NCBI GenBank assembly: GCA_016212105.1
Contig: JACRHJ010000038.1
Coordinates: forward strand, 35,256-99,255
Source: Nitrospirota bacterium
GTDB lineage: Bacteria; Nitrospirota; JACRHJ01
Reading direction: 5' to 3'
DNA: 64,000 nucleotides
This document shows positions 44,195 through 51,809 of this stretch, one piece after another (the stretch's first letter is position 1; each line of letters opens with the position of its first letter). The notes beneath the pieces were generated by a model, which ran no database searches, was not told where the DNA came from, and worked only from the letters and a program-made list of their open reading frames with translations. Made by a program: the position numbers and the translations under genes.

Positions 44195-44851
44195 ATGCGC
44201 TATTTATCCGCGTTCATAGCGGCTATAGCCGTGTTCTCCTGTTCCAACTCCTATGCCGGGGAGGGCAGGCTGCCGGAAGTTACCAACACAGCTCACTATG
44301 TCCACAGGTTGGAGTTGTTCAGGATGATGCCAGCTTCAGAGAATCCGATAGTATTTCTTGGCGACAGCCTGATCGAGCGCTGCGACTGGGCTGAACTCTT
44401 CGGAGACCCATCCATTAAAAACAGGGGAATAAGCGGGGACACTACGTCCGGCATCCTGTACCGCCTGAACGACATTACCAAAATGAAGCCTCGCAGGATA
44501 TTCTTGCTGGTTGGACTAAACGATATATTCATCGGCGACTCCGCCGGGAGCATATCGGACAACTACGGCAAAGTCATAGGCAGGCTCAGGGCGTCTCTGC
44601 CAGGGACGGAGATAATCGTCCTTAGTGTCCTGCCGACGGCGAAGGGCCGTAAGGTGAACGGCCAGGTGGAGGCGCTCAACAGGAGACTGGAAAGGCTTGC
44701 CAATACCAATGACGTCCAGTACGTTGACCTCTACAGCCTTCTCAACAAGTCGCCCGACGGGCTGGGCCCGTCGTTCTCCATGGATGGCGTCCACCTGACC
44801 GGAGAGGCATACGGCGTAATTAAAAAGGCCCTCTCGGGTTATGTCCGGTAA
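44195..44851 (+). CDS. Secreted SGNH/GDSL-type hydrolase
   Basis: 218 aa from ATG at 44195. N-terminal export signal with a possible lipobox Cys16 (AVFSC) or cleavage after SYA. SGNH blocks: FLGDSLIERC (Ser58), GISGDTT, LLVGLNDI and SMDGVHLTGEAY (Asp197, His200). The family includes esterases and glycan deacetylases; substrate unknown. The region 43988-44194 upstream is AT-rich. Overlaps the frame of the next gene only if that starts early. Confidence 0.88.
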   Translation: MRYLSAFIAAIAVFSCSNSYAGEGRLPEVTNTAHYVHRLELFRMMPASENPIVFLGDSLIERCDWAELFGDPSIKNRGISGDTTSGILYRLNDITKMKPRRIFLLVGLNDIFIGDSAGSISDNYGKVIGRLRASLPGTEIIVLSVLPTAKGRKVNGQVEALNRRLERLANTNDVQYVDLYSLLNKSPDGLGPSFSMDGVHLTGEAYGVIKKALSGYVR

Positions 44852-44873
44852 CACTAACACAGGGGTGTTGACT

Positions 44874-45146
44874 TTGCGTCTCGACATGTTCCTCAAGGTA
44901 AGCAGGCTGATAAAGCGCCGTTCGGTGGCGAAGGACTCCTGCGACGGCGGCAAGATAAAGGTCGGCGGGTCGTCCGCGAAGGCGGCGCGCGAGGTGAAGC
45001 CCGGCGATATGATAGACTTGAAGATAGGGAAGCGGCGCGTGGTCGTCGAGGTGCTCGAAATCCCAAAGGGCAACGTGGCGAAGGAGCTTGCCGCGAACCT
45101 CTACCGCGTGGTCGAGGAGACCAAAATAGAGGAAGATTTATATTGA
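44874..45146 (+). CDS. rqcP: S4-domain ribosome quality-control protein RqcP (YabO-like)
   Basis: 90 aa from TTG at 44874 (AGGGG eight bases upstream), giving the family start MRLDMFLKVSRLIKRRSVAK. An ATG at 44841 overlapping the upstream gene would add 11 unrelated residues. S4 RNA-binding core: CDGGKIKVGG, VKPGDMIDLKIG, VVEVLEIPKGN. RqcP binds stalled 50S subunits and helps alanine-tail synthesis by RqcH. Followed closely by pdxA. Confidence 0.85.
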   Translation: MRLDMFLKVSRLIKRRSVAKDSCDGGKIKVGGSSAKAAREVKPGDMIDLKIGKRRVVVEVLEIPKGNVAKELAANLYRVVEETKIEEDLY

Positions 45147-45164
45147 TGTCCCGGAGGACTTTAA

Positions 45165-46169
45165 ATGCATGAAAAGCCGGTAATTGCCATAACGATGGGA
45201 GACCCCGGCGGCGTCGGGCCGGAGATCGTCCTGAAGGCGATAAACTCGAACGTGGTGTCGAGCCACTGCCAGCCGCTGATAATCGGGGACATGGGCGTGA
45301 TGTCCGAGGCGAGGCACTGCCTGCCCATCACGATGCACTACCCGCTCAAGGCGGTCGCCGACCCGGACGAGGACACAGGCCACGCGGCGAAGGTCCTCGA
45401 CATGGCCAACGTCGCGCCTGGCGAACTGACCGTTGGCAGGGCGGGCGCGTACGCGGGCCGGGCGGCGGTGGGGTATATCACGAAGGCGGTCGAGCTTGCC
45501 AAGTCGGGCAGGGTCGCGGCTGTAGTTACCGCGCCCATAAACAAGGAGACGCTCAAGATGGCCGGGTATACCTTCCCCGGCCACACCGAGCTGCTTGCCG
45601 AGCTGACCAACACGTCCGGCTTCGGCATGATGCTGGTCGGCGGCGGGCTCCGGGTCATCCTCGTCACGATACACACCGCGCTCGCAAACGTCCCGGGCAT
45701 GATAACAAGGGAGAAGGTGCTGGCCACGATAAGGCTCGCAAAGCGCGCCTGCGGCGAGCTGGGCATACGTGGCCCGAAGATAGCCGTCGCCGGGCTCAAC
45801 CCGCACGCGGGCGAGGGCGGGCTGTTCGGGGACGAGGAGGGACTGCATATCATACCGGCATGCGAGGACGCGCGCGCCGAGGGCATGGACGTAACCGGCC
45901 CGGTCCCGCCGGACACGCTCTTTTTCAAGGCGAAGCGCGGCGACTACGACATCGTCGTCGCCATGTACCACGACCAGGGGCTAATCCCGCTCAAGATGCT
46001 CGCGTTCGGGAGCGCCGTGAACGTAACCGTGGGGCTCCCCATAATCAGGACGTCGGTCGACCACGGCACGGCATACGACATCGCGGGCAAGGGGATAGCG
46101 AACCCGGACAGCCTGATCCAGGCGGTAAAGCTCGCGGCCGAGATGGCGGGGAGGAGACACAGGGGATAG
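45165..46169 (+). CDS. pdxA: 4-hydroxythreonine-4-phosphate dehydrogenase PdxA
   Basis: 334 aa, full length. Motifs: AITMGDPGGVGPEIVLKA, TAPINKETL, FPGHTELLAELT, VTIHTALANVP, LNPHAGEGGLFGDEE and AMYHDQGLIPLKML with the metal-binding His residues. Vitamin B6 (PLP) synthesis, deoxyxylulose-5-phosphate branch. A family A hairpin follows the stop codon and could terminate. Confidence 0.96.
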   Translation: MHEKPVIAITMGDPGGVGPEIVLKAINSNVVSSHCQPLIIGDMGVMSEARHCLPITMHYPLKAVADPDEDTGHAAKVLDMANVAPGELTVGRAGAYAGRAAVGYITKAVELAKSGRVAAVVTAPINKETLKMAGYTFPGHTELLAELTNTSGFGMMLVGGGLRVILVTIHTALANVPGMITREKVLATIRLAKRACGELGIRGPKIAVAGLNPHAGEGGLFGDEEGLHIIPACEDARAEGMDVTGPVPPDTLFFKAKRGDYDIVVAMYHDQGLIPLKMLAFGSAVNVTVGLPIIRTSVDHGTAYDIAGKGIANPDSLIQAVKLAAEMAGRRHRG

Positions 46170-46192
46170 GGGCGAGGGGCTAGCAGGCAAGA

Positions 46193-46220
46193 AGGGCCGA
46201 CACGACGGTCGGCCCCTACA
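46193..46220 (-). repeat. Family A repeat (core GACC/GGTC)
   Basis: Inverted copy, GGGCCGACACGACGGTCGGC followed by CCCTACA. It separates pdxA from the cupin gene; ATTTT follows, so it may terminate pdxA weakly. Confidence 0.75.
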
Positions 46221-46237
46221 ATTTTGTGGAGGCCAAA

Positions 46238-46588
46238 ATGACCGATAAATTAAACCTCTCCCCCGACAAGGGTTTCGTCGGCAGGGTGATAAACCTGGAG
46301 GACCTCGTGGCGTACAGCGACGACTCAGTCGTCAGCAAGACGGTCCTGAAGAAGACCGCGGGCACCGTGACCCTGTTCAGCTTCGACAAGGGACAGGGGC
46401 TGTCCGAGCACACCGCCCCGTTCGACGCGATGGTCCAGATACTGGACGGCGAGGCCGAGATAACCATATCCGGCAGGCCGCACAGGGTGGTAAAAGGTGA
46501 GATGCTGATACTCCCCGCGGGCGAGCCGCACTCGCTCCTCGCGGTGGAGAAGTTCAAGATGGCGTTGATAATGATCAGGTCGGAGTAG
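46238..46588 (+). CDS. Cupin-domain protein
   Basis: 116 aa from ATG at 46238 (GGAGG at 46228-46232). Single cupin: QGLSEHTAPFDAMVQILDGE and MLILPAGEPHSLLAVEKFKM. The first motif keeps one His and the second PxGxPH, so a metal site is possible. Function unknown. It converges on mglA with two bases between the stops. Confidence 0.85.
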   Translation: MTDKLNLSPDKGFVGRVINLEDLVAYSDDSVVSKTVLKKTAGTVTLFSFDKGQGLSEHTAPFDAMVQILDGEAEITISGRPHRVVKGEMLILPAGEPHSLLAVEKFKMALIMIRSE

Positions 46589-46590
46589 GC

Positions 46591-47178
46591 TCAGCGCCCC
46601 TTCTTGAGTTCGAAGAGCACCTGCTTGGCGAGGTTTTTGAGGGTGTCGAAGACGCCTATGCCGGTCGTGGCGACAGCCTCGAAGGACGGCAGGCCCTTGG
46701 GGTTCAGGAGCTTCTCCATCTCTGCGACCGGCGCGACGGACGGCAGGTCGCGCTTGTTGTACTGTATGACGTAGGGTATGGTGTCGAGGTTGTAGCCCTG
46801 CTCGGCCAGGTTGATGCGCAGGTTCTCGATGCTCTCGACGTTCGCCTCCATGCGTTCGAGCTGCGAGTCCGCCACGAATACCACGCCGTCCACGCCCTTC
46901 AGGATAAGCTTCCTTGACGCGTCGTAGAAGACCTGGCCAGGCACGGTGTAGAGGTGGAAACGGGTCTTGAAGCCGCGTATCTCGCCGAGTGCGAGCGGCA
47001 GGAAGTCGAAAAAGAGCGTGCGCTCCGTCTCGGTCGCGAGCGAGATCATCTTGCCCTTCGCGTCCGGGTTCGTCTTCTTGTAGATGTAGTGGAGGTTGGT
47101 CGTCTTCCCGCACAGGCCCGGCCCGTAATATACGAGCTTGACGTTTATCTCGCGGGATGAGTAGTTGATAAAAGACAT
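46591..47178 (-). CDS. mglA: Ras-like polarity GTPase MglA
   Basis: 195 aa, the length of Myxococcus MglA. P-loop GPGLCGKTT (residues 19-27), switch II-like [20 protein letters not shown], and NKRDLP in place of NKxD. In Myxococcus MglA sets the leading cell pole and regulates motility. The companion GAP gene mglB lies directly upstream, separated by 82 bases. Confidence 0.93.
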   Translation of the reverse strand: MSFINYSSREINVKLVYYGPGLCGKTTNLHYIYKKTNPDAKGKMISLATETERTLFFDFLPLALGEIRGFKTRFHLYTVPGQVFYDASRKLILKGVDGVVFVADSQLERMEANVESIENLRINLAEQGYNLDTIPYVIQYNKRDLPSVAPVAEMEKLLNPKGLPSFEAVATTGIGVFDTLKNLAKQVLFELKKGR

Positions 47179-47260
47179 CTATAAGGGGTCCCTGTACTGG
47201 CTGAAATTCGGCGGGGTGGCCTTGCCGTCCGTGGCGTCCGGAGCGGGTCTGCCTTGCCCC

Positions 47261-47755
47261 CTATCCGAACAGGTTGTCTATGTCCTCGTCGGTTATCTCG
47301 GCGAACGGAGAGGCCGACGTCTTGCCCTTGGCCTTGTCCTGTTCGGACTTCACCTGCATGGTCTCGAAGATGCCGGTCAGCACCTCGGACGACTTCTTGA
47401 CGCGAAGCCTCACCAGGCCGAGCGAGCTCCTCTGGTCGAATATGACGACCAGTATCACGCGCTGCCCGATAATCGAGATGTGGATGTTGTCCTTCTCCCC
47501 TTCGTGGAAGAGGATGGAGAACTCCTTCTCGCCGAGAAGCTTGGCCATGCCGCCTGTCGCGGCGATGTTGCCCGCGGTGAGGGACGCGAGGGATGTGGTG
47601 TCTATCCCCTTGGTTTCGCCGACGCTGGCTATGAGCTGGCCGTTCTTGTCGACCAGAAATACTACCTTTGCATTCGCTTGGTTATGGAGGCGCTGGAGTT
47701 CCGCATCAATAAGATGGAACTCCTCCTCGTACATAACGAGATCGGTACCGGCCAT
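47261..47755 (-). CDS. mglB: Roadblock/LC7 GTPase-activating protein MglB
   Basis: 164 aa. LVMYEEEFHLIDAELQRLHN, AKVVFLVDKNGQLIASVGET, IDTTSLASLTAGNIAATGG and an acidic end SPFAEITDEDIDNLF closely follow Myxococcus MglB. It should dimerise and stimulate GTP hydrolysis by MglA. GAGG precedes the ATG. An extended -10 promoter lies at 47797-47825. Confidence 0.93.
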   Translation of the reverse strand: MAGTDLVMYEEEFHLIDAELQRLHNQANAKVVFLVDKNGQLIASVGETKGIDTTSLASLTAGNIAATGGMAKLLGEKEFSILFHEGEKDNIHISIIGQRVILVVIFDQRSSLGLVRLRVKKSSEVLTGIFETMQVKSEQDKAKGKTSASPFAEITDEDIDNLFG

Positions 47756-47796
47756 TAGGTTTCCTCTTGGACGCTGTTTGCTTCCATATCCCTACA

Positions 47797-47825
47797 TAGA
47801 TAGCACAAAGGCCCGGTAATATCAA
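47797..47825 (-). promoter_or_regulatory. Promoter of mglB-mglA
   Basis: On the minus strand TTGATA (47825-47820), 17-base spacer ending TGC, TATCTA (47802-47797). The extended -10 compensates a poor -10 hexamer. Confidence 0.5.
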
Positions 47826-47848
47826 GAGAAAATTTAACGAAGCAGGCC

Positions 47849-47877
47849 TTGACCCGCCGGAAATAACCGGTTAAACT
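47849..47877 (+). promoter_or_regulatory. Promoter of the 47910 cupin gene
   Basis: TTGACC (47849-47854), 17-base spacer, TAAACT (47872-47877). Expected leader about 26 bases. The spacer contains CCGGAAATAACCGG, a possible operator. Confidence 0.5.
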
Positions 47878-47909
47878 GTAGTATTCACGACTATTATGAG
47901 GAGGTTGAC

Positions 47910-48317
47910 ATGCAGGCTGTGGAGATAAAGAAACTTGCCGAGGGCTTCCACGACGACCCGAGGACCGGCTGGGCGGCCTGGCCGTTCCTTACCGGGTTCG
48001 GCGAGGGAGGGGCGGACATACGCGCGGTGCACGTGGTTGCGATAATGCCCGGCCAGGTGCGCGGGAACCACTACCACGAGAAGGCGAAAGAGCTTCTCTT
48101 CATGTTCTCCGGGACCGGGATGCTCTACTGGGAGGAGGACGGGCATGCGAAGGAGCGTCTTATCTCCGGCGAGCCGGTCATCGTCACGATACCGCCCGGA
48201 GTAAAGCACGCCTTCAGGAACACCGGTGAGGACACGGTCTACCTCATCGCCGTCCGGGACGGCGACTACGACCCTGCGCACCCGGACACGGTCAGAAGCG
48301 TGATACAGGAGGGATAG
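47910..48317 (+). CDS. Cupin-domain protein (sugar-isomerase-like)
   Basis: 135 aa, GGAGG upstream. Cupin with GQVRGNHYHEKAKELLFMFS and VTIPPGVKHAFRNTGEDTVY: two His plus Glu and a third His make a complete metal site. Resembles WxcM/FdtA-like and mannose-6-phosphate-isomerase-like cupins. Substrate unknown. Confidence 0.87.
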   Translation: MQAVEIKKLAEGFHDDPRTGWAAWPFLTGFGEGGADIRAVHVVAIMPGQVRGNHYHEKAKELLFMFSGTGMLYWEEDGHAKERLISGEPVIVTIPPGVKHAFRNTGEDTVYLIAVRDGDYDPAHPDTVRSVIQEG

Positions 48318-48530
48318 GTTTGTCTTTGCGGGCAAAGCGAAGCAACCTCCTCCTTTGCTCAGTTGTAAGGAAGAGATTGCCGCGTCGTCCCGCGAAACGC
48401 GGGACTCCTCGCAATGACAAACAAAGAAGGGCACCCACAGAGGGGTGCCCCTACATGACAATCAAAGTCGCTGGATTCCCGCTTTCGCGGGAATGACGGA
48501 TAAATTAATAACGGTACCTGCGAAGTGGTA
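48318..48530. repeat. Repeat cluster (C/G, A, B)
   Basis: A Family G-type unit (constant ends GAGATTGCCGCGTCG and CTCCTCGCAATGACAA, core TCCCGCGAAACGCGGGA, 48371-48421), A with core CACCC/GGGTG (48428-48456), B with stem ATTCCCGC (48471-48499). No gene. Confidence 0.75.
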
Positions 48531-48545
48531 CCCGTACACATGACA

Positions 48546-48580
48546 GAAAAAGGGCCGACACACGGGTCGGCCCCTACATA
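48546..48580 (-). terminator. Family A repeat acting as terminator of the DUF2155 operon
   Basis: On the minus strand the A stem GGGCCGAC / GTCGGCCC is followed directly by TTTTTCTG, about 25 bases after the stop of the lipoprotein gene. Confidence 0.7.
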
Positions 48581-48599
48581 AAAGCACACGGAAACAACG

Positions 48600-49133
48600 C
48601 TACTTCTCCGGGACCGAGTCCAGGAGCCCTATCGCCCAGTTGTCGTTTATGAACGAGGGCGTCTTGTGCCGCTTGAATATGAACCCGTCGAAGACCTGCT
48701 TGTCCTTCTCGAATATCGTCGCGCGCACGGCCGGGTCTCCCTGGTCGTCGGCCGCCGATGTGACCGCGCCGCCGCGCATCGTCCAGTGCGGAAGGTAGGA
48801 TATTACCTTGATGGTGTAGTCCGTGCCCGGGACGGCCGCCGTCTCGCCAAGCTTGACGGTGAACTTCTTAATCTCCTTAGTCTTGACGTTGCCGACACCC
48901 ATGACGACAGCGGTGTATTTTGCCTTGACCGAGTCCGGGACGTTTATCACGAGGTTTTTGGGAAGAGGCTTGGGTTTGGGCGGCGCGGCGTTGCCCTCTT
49001 CGAACGTCGAGAGCGCGAACTGCTTGGCCTCCTCGAGCGCCTTCTTCTTCTCGGCTTCCTTGTCTCCGCAGCCGGCCATGAAGGCCGCCGCCATTGTCAG
49101 GCAAAGCGCGGTGCATAACAGTCTCTTCAGCAA
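48600..49133 (-). CDS. DUF2155-like lipoprotein
   Basis: 177 aa, TTG start at 49133 with GGAGG seven bases upstream. Lipobox AFMAGC. The folded part (about 75-170) shares with the next gene VxxGxVxTKExxxFxVKLGE, PGTDYTIKVISYLPHWTM and FxFKRHKTPSF. Function unknown; outer-membrane or periplasmic. It lacks the GWLF core of the neighbour (reads DGFIFKRH). Downstream member of a pair. Confidence 0.8.
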   Translation of the reverse strand: MLKRLLCTALCLTMAAAFMAGCGDKEAEKKKALEEAKQFALSTFEEGNAAPPKPKPLPKNLVINVPDSVKAKYTAVVMGVGNVKTKEIKKFTVKLGETAAVPGTDYTIKVISYLPHWTMRGGAVTSAADDQGDPAVRATIFEKDKQVFDGFIFKRHKTPSFINDNWAIGLLDSVPEK

Positions 49134-49152
49134 GGTGCAACCTCCGTGGATG

Positions 49153-49644
49153 TTATCTGGGCGAGCCTTCCTTCAGCGTGATGGCAAACCTCGGATGGGA
49201 GAACGCGTGGGTGTCCGGGAAACGCGCGAACAGCCAGCCGGAGAATATCTCGCTCCCGCCCTCCATGACGACGACCTGCGCGGCGGGGTTTTCCGGTTCG
49301 TTCGACGTGGAGCTTATGATGTTCCCCTGCATTGTGAAGGCCGGGATGAAGGACTTCAGCTCCACGGTCAGGTCAGAACCCGGCACCCTGTAGACCTGTC
49401 CCAGCCTTACCCGGGTCTCCTTCTTCGTATTGCTGTCCTTGTCCTCTATGACGACGACGGCGCCCTTCCACCTGCCCTTGACGTCTTCGGGCAGCTCCAC
49501 TACCGGCCTTACCTTTACCGTCTTCCCGGCCTTTGGCTTGACGTCCACCTTGACCTGGTCGTGCTTGGCGGTCTCCCCGCCTCCGCATCCAAGCAGGATG
49601 CAAAGGCCGATAGCCGAAAGCGCCAGAGCAGCGTATTTCCTCAT
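49153..49644 (-). CDS. DUF2155-like lipoprotein
   Basis: 163 aa from ATG at 49644. Lipobox LLGCG. Core VVIEDKDSNTKKETRVRLGQ, PGSDLTVELKSFIPAFTMQG, SGWLFARFPDTHAFSHP, the last matching the WxF...HP end of DUF2155. Function unknown. Pairs with the gene 19 bases downstream; a promoter lies at 49688-49715. Confidence 0.83.
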   Translation of the reverse strand: MRKYAALALSAIGLCILLGCGGGETAKHDQVKVDVKPKAGKTVKVRPVVELPEDVKGRWKGAVVVIEDKDSNTKKETRVRLGQVYRVPGSDLTVELKSFIPAFTMQGNIISSTSNEPENPAAQVVVMEGGSEIFSGWLFARFPDTHAFSHPRFAITLKEGSPR

Positions 49645-49687
49645 CCCGTAATATCCCCCCGGTAGTCCGCGCGCATCGTGACGCGTC

Positions 49688-49715
49688 TTTATAACATAAT
49701 ATTTTATAAAGGCAA
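49688..49715 (-). promoter_or_regulatory. Promoter of the DUF2155 pair
   Basis: On the minus strand TTGCCT (49715-49710), 16-base spacer, TATAAA (49693-49688), in a very AT-rich patch. Confidence 0.5.
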
Positions 49716-49756
49716 AAGCAACGAAAAAATTCGGGGGGATTATGCGTCCGGCGGAC

Positions 49757-49788
49757 AAAAAAAGGACGCCGTCCGGCGGACGGCGTCC
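49757..49788 (-). terminator. Terminator of the 49823-50155 lipoprotein gene
   Basis: Minus-strand stem GGACGCCGTC / GACGGCGTCC (10 bp, 5-base loop) followed by seven Ts. Confidence 0.9.
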
Positions 49789-49822
49789 CTGTCATTCAAT
49801 TCAGCCGGGCCGACCCCTGGGG

Positions 49823-50155
49823 TCAGGCCTTCTTGTACTGGTATGTCTCGCTCATGAAGGACACGGTGAGTATGCCGGTCGAGGGGTCGAGCTTGACCGT
49901 GACCTCCACCGGGCCCATCGGGACGATAAGCGTGTTCTCGTCCACCTTGTTCGCGGGGGCCTTGGGCTGGCTGCCCTCGTAGAAGTACTGCTCGCCTTCC
50001 TTGGAGATCGTTACCTTCTTGTCGGGGCTGTCGATCATCGCCCACGTGCCGACGAGCGCGTCGCCGCCCTTCGCCTTGCCCTTGTCGCAGGCGAGGACGG
50101 ACATGAGCGAAACCAACAGGACAACCGAAACCATCAAACCGAGAACTTTTCTCAC
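49823..50155 (-). CDS. Small lipoprotein, unknown function
   Basis: 110 aa, GTG start with AGGAGG five bases upstream. Lipobox VLAC after a hydrophobic signal. The short mature part (LVGTWAMIDSPDKKVTIS, LTVSFMSETYQYKK) suggests a small beta-barrel. No family recognised. Own promoter (50238-50266) and terminator, so it is monocistronic. Confidence 0.78.
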   Translation of the reverse strand: MRKVLGLMVSVVLLVSLMSVLACDKGKAKGGDALVGTWAMIDSPDKKVTISKEGEQYFYEGSQPKAPANKVDENTLIVPMGPVEVTVKLDPSTGILTVSFMSETYQYKKA

Positions 50156-50237
50156 ATCAACCTCCTGGTCAAAATATTAACGCCGGCCGGGCGTGGACAC
50201 TTCCGCGCTGGACCGGCCAAACTCCCGAATTCTGAAA

Positions 50238-50266
50238 ATTTTAAACGTTTACCTAATTATTGTCAA
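50238..50266 (-). promoter_or_regulatory. Promoter of the small lipoprotein gene
   Basis: On the minus strand TTGACA (50266-50261), 17-base spacer, TAAAAT (50243-50238); expected leader about 76 bases. Confidence 0.75.
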
Positions 50267-50304
50267 CACATTTTTATGCGGACCACCGGGAGGGGGCAAG
50301 ACGT

Positions 50305-51501
50305 CTATTCGAACAGCTTCACAAACTCCGGCTCCGTCCGCACGCCGTCGAAGTCCGGGTCGGCGGCGGCCTGGGCGACGACGCGCCTGTCGAGCTGGGC
50401 CGCGCGCTTCAGGGCCGCCGCCGCGCCCTTGCCGTCCTCAAGCCTCGCCAGCGCGCAGGCCTTGTTGTAGTGAGCGGTCACGTTCTTCTTGTCGGCGGCG
50501 ATGATGGACTCGAAGCACTGGAGCGCCTCGCGGGACCGCCCGGAGGACAGCAGGACGTTGCCCTTGTTGTTCTGCGCGTCGAGGTTGTCCGGGTCGAGGT
50601 CCACCGCGCGGGAAAAGTCCGAGAGCGCCTCGACCTCGCGCCCCAGACGCGACAGAGATATGCCCCTGTTGTAGTAGACCATCGGGTCGGACGGGTTTCT
50701 GGCCGCCTCCCTGTCGTAGGCCGCGAGCGCCTCCTCGTCCCTGCCCAGGTCGCCGAGGATGTTCGCCTTCTCCATGCCCGCGCCGGGGAAGTCCGGCGCA
50801 ATGTCGAGGGCGCGGTCCAGGAAGGTCAGCGCCTCCTCGTCCCTGCCGATCTCCTCCAGCGTCAGCGCCATGTTGTAGTATATGGACGGCGAGTTCGGCT
50901 GGAGTGACGCGGCCCTCTCGTACAACGCGACCGACTCCCTGTGCCTGCCCATGTGGCCCAGGCTGAAGGCCTTGCCCTCCATGATGGACGGGTCGTCCGG
51001 GTAGCGCTCCAGCAGACGGCCGAAGACCTCCGCAGCCTCCTGGTACCGCCCCGCCCTGTTCATCGTCACGGCCTTGTTGAAAAAGGCGTCGGGGTTGTCC
51101 GGCTCTATCCTGAGCGACTCGTCGTATGCGGCTATGGCGACGTCGGTCTGGCCGGTCTCGCCCAGCGCGTCGGCCAGGGAGAGGTATATCTCCGCCGAGT
51201 CCGGCGTGAGCGCGAGCGCCTCCCTGTATATCTTTATAGCGCCCTTGTAGTCGCCCATCTTCTCGTGGAGCAACCCGAGGTTGTAGTAGACCTCCGGCGT
51301 CTCGCCCTGTATGGTCAGCGCCTGCTCGTACAGCGCGACCGCCCTGTGGTACTCGCCCAGGTGGGTCGCGGCAATCGCGGCGGTATTGAGGGCGTCCATG
51401 TCATACTGGTCCCTCGCCAGCGCCTTCTGGGCGTACTCGAATGCCTTGCCGTACTCGCCTGCGTCGAGGGCCTGGACGGCCATGTCTCGGAATTTGCCCA
51501 A
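50305..51501 (-). CDS. Cytoplasmic TPR protein
   Basis: 398 aa, TTG start at 51501 with GGAG six bases upstream; the ATG six codons on has no such site. No signal peptide. About ten TPR units from residue 3 to ~370, e.g. VYYNLGLLHEKMGDYKGAI, AQNNKGNVLLSSGRSREAL. The end, DPDFDGVRTEPEFVKLFE, is like the end of the TPR protein at 9821 and occurs in TPR proteins of this type. Scaffold of unknown complex. Confidence 0.87.
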   Translation of the reverse strand: MGKFRDMAVQALDAGEYGKAFEYAQKALARDQYDMDALNTAAIAATHLGEYHRAVALYEQALTIQGETPEVYYNLGLLHEKMGDYKGAIKIYREALALTPDSAEIYLSLADALGETGQTDVAIAAYDESLRIEPDNPDAFFNKAVTMNRAGRYQEAAEVFGRLLERYPDDPSIMEGKAFSLGHMGRHRESVALYERAASLQPNSPSIYYNMALTLEEIGRDEEALTFLDRALDIAPDFPGAGMEKANILGDLGRDEEALAAYDREAARNPSDPMVYYNRGISLSRLGREVEALSDFSRAVDLDPDNLDAQNNKGNVLLSSGRSREALQCFESIIAADKKNVTAHYNKACALARLEDGKGAAAALKRAAQLDRRVVAQAAADPDFDGVRTEPEFVKLFE

Positions 51502-51517
51502 AATATGCTCCAGGTTA

Positions 51518-51682
51518 AAAGTCCCGCCTTTTTGAAAAAAGGCGGCCCAAAAACTTTTGTGAGGGACAAGGAGTCACTCCGCGGTCCTCGATTGTCATTC
51601 TGAGCGGAGCGAAGAATCTGCCTGTATAAAAATAGTATGGCTTCGACCAAACTGTAGGGGCCGACCGTCGTGTCGGCCCTGC
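51518..51682 (+). repeat. Composite repeat D - C - A
   Basis: Short D (51518-51563), C (51593-51630) and A (51653-51681) in the same order and orientation as at 16841-16990; also upstream of a minus-strand gene. Confidence 0.82.
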
Positions 51683-51683
51683 C

Positions 51684-51804
51684 TGTCACCCCCGTGAAAA
51701 CGGGGGTCCATTTTGACATTAAACATTACAATGGATTCCCGCCGGAGTTTACCCCGGTATGTTTAAAGCCGGGGCGAGAATGACAACCAGTGGACATGGC
51801 CCAC
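51684..51804 (+). repeat. 121-bp direct repeat, left copy
   Basis: About 92 percent identical by eye to 55024-55144, same orientation. Contains a B unit with stem CCCCCGT and a long B unit (ATTCCCGCCGGAGTTTACCC). Ends 5 bases before the stop of the RACo-like gene. Confidence 0.82.
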
Positions 51805-51809
51805 TCACA

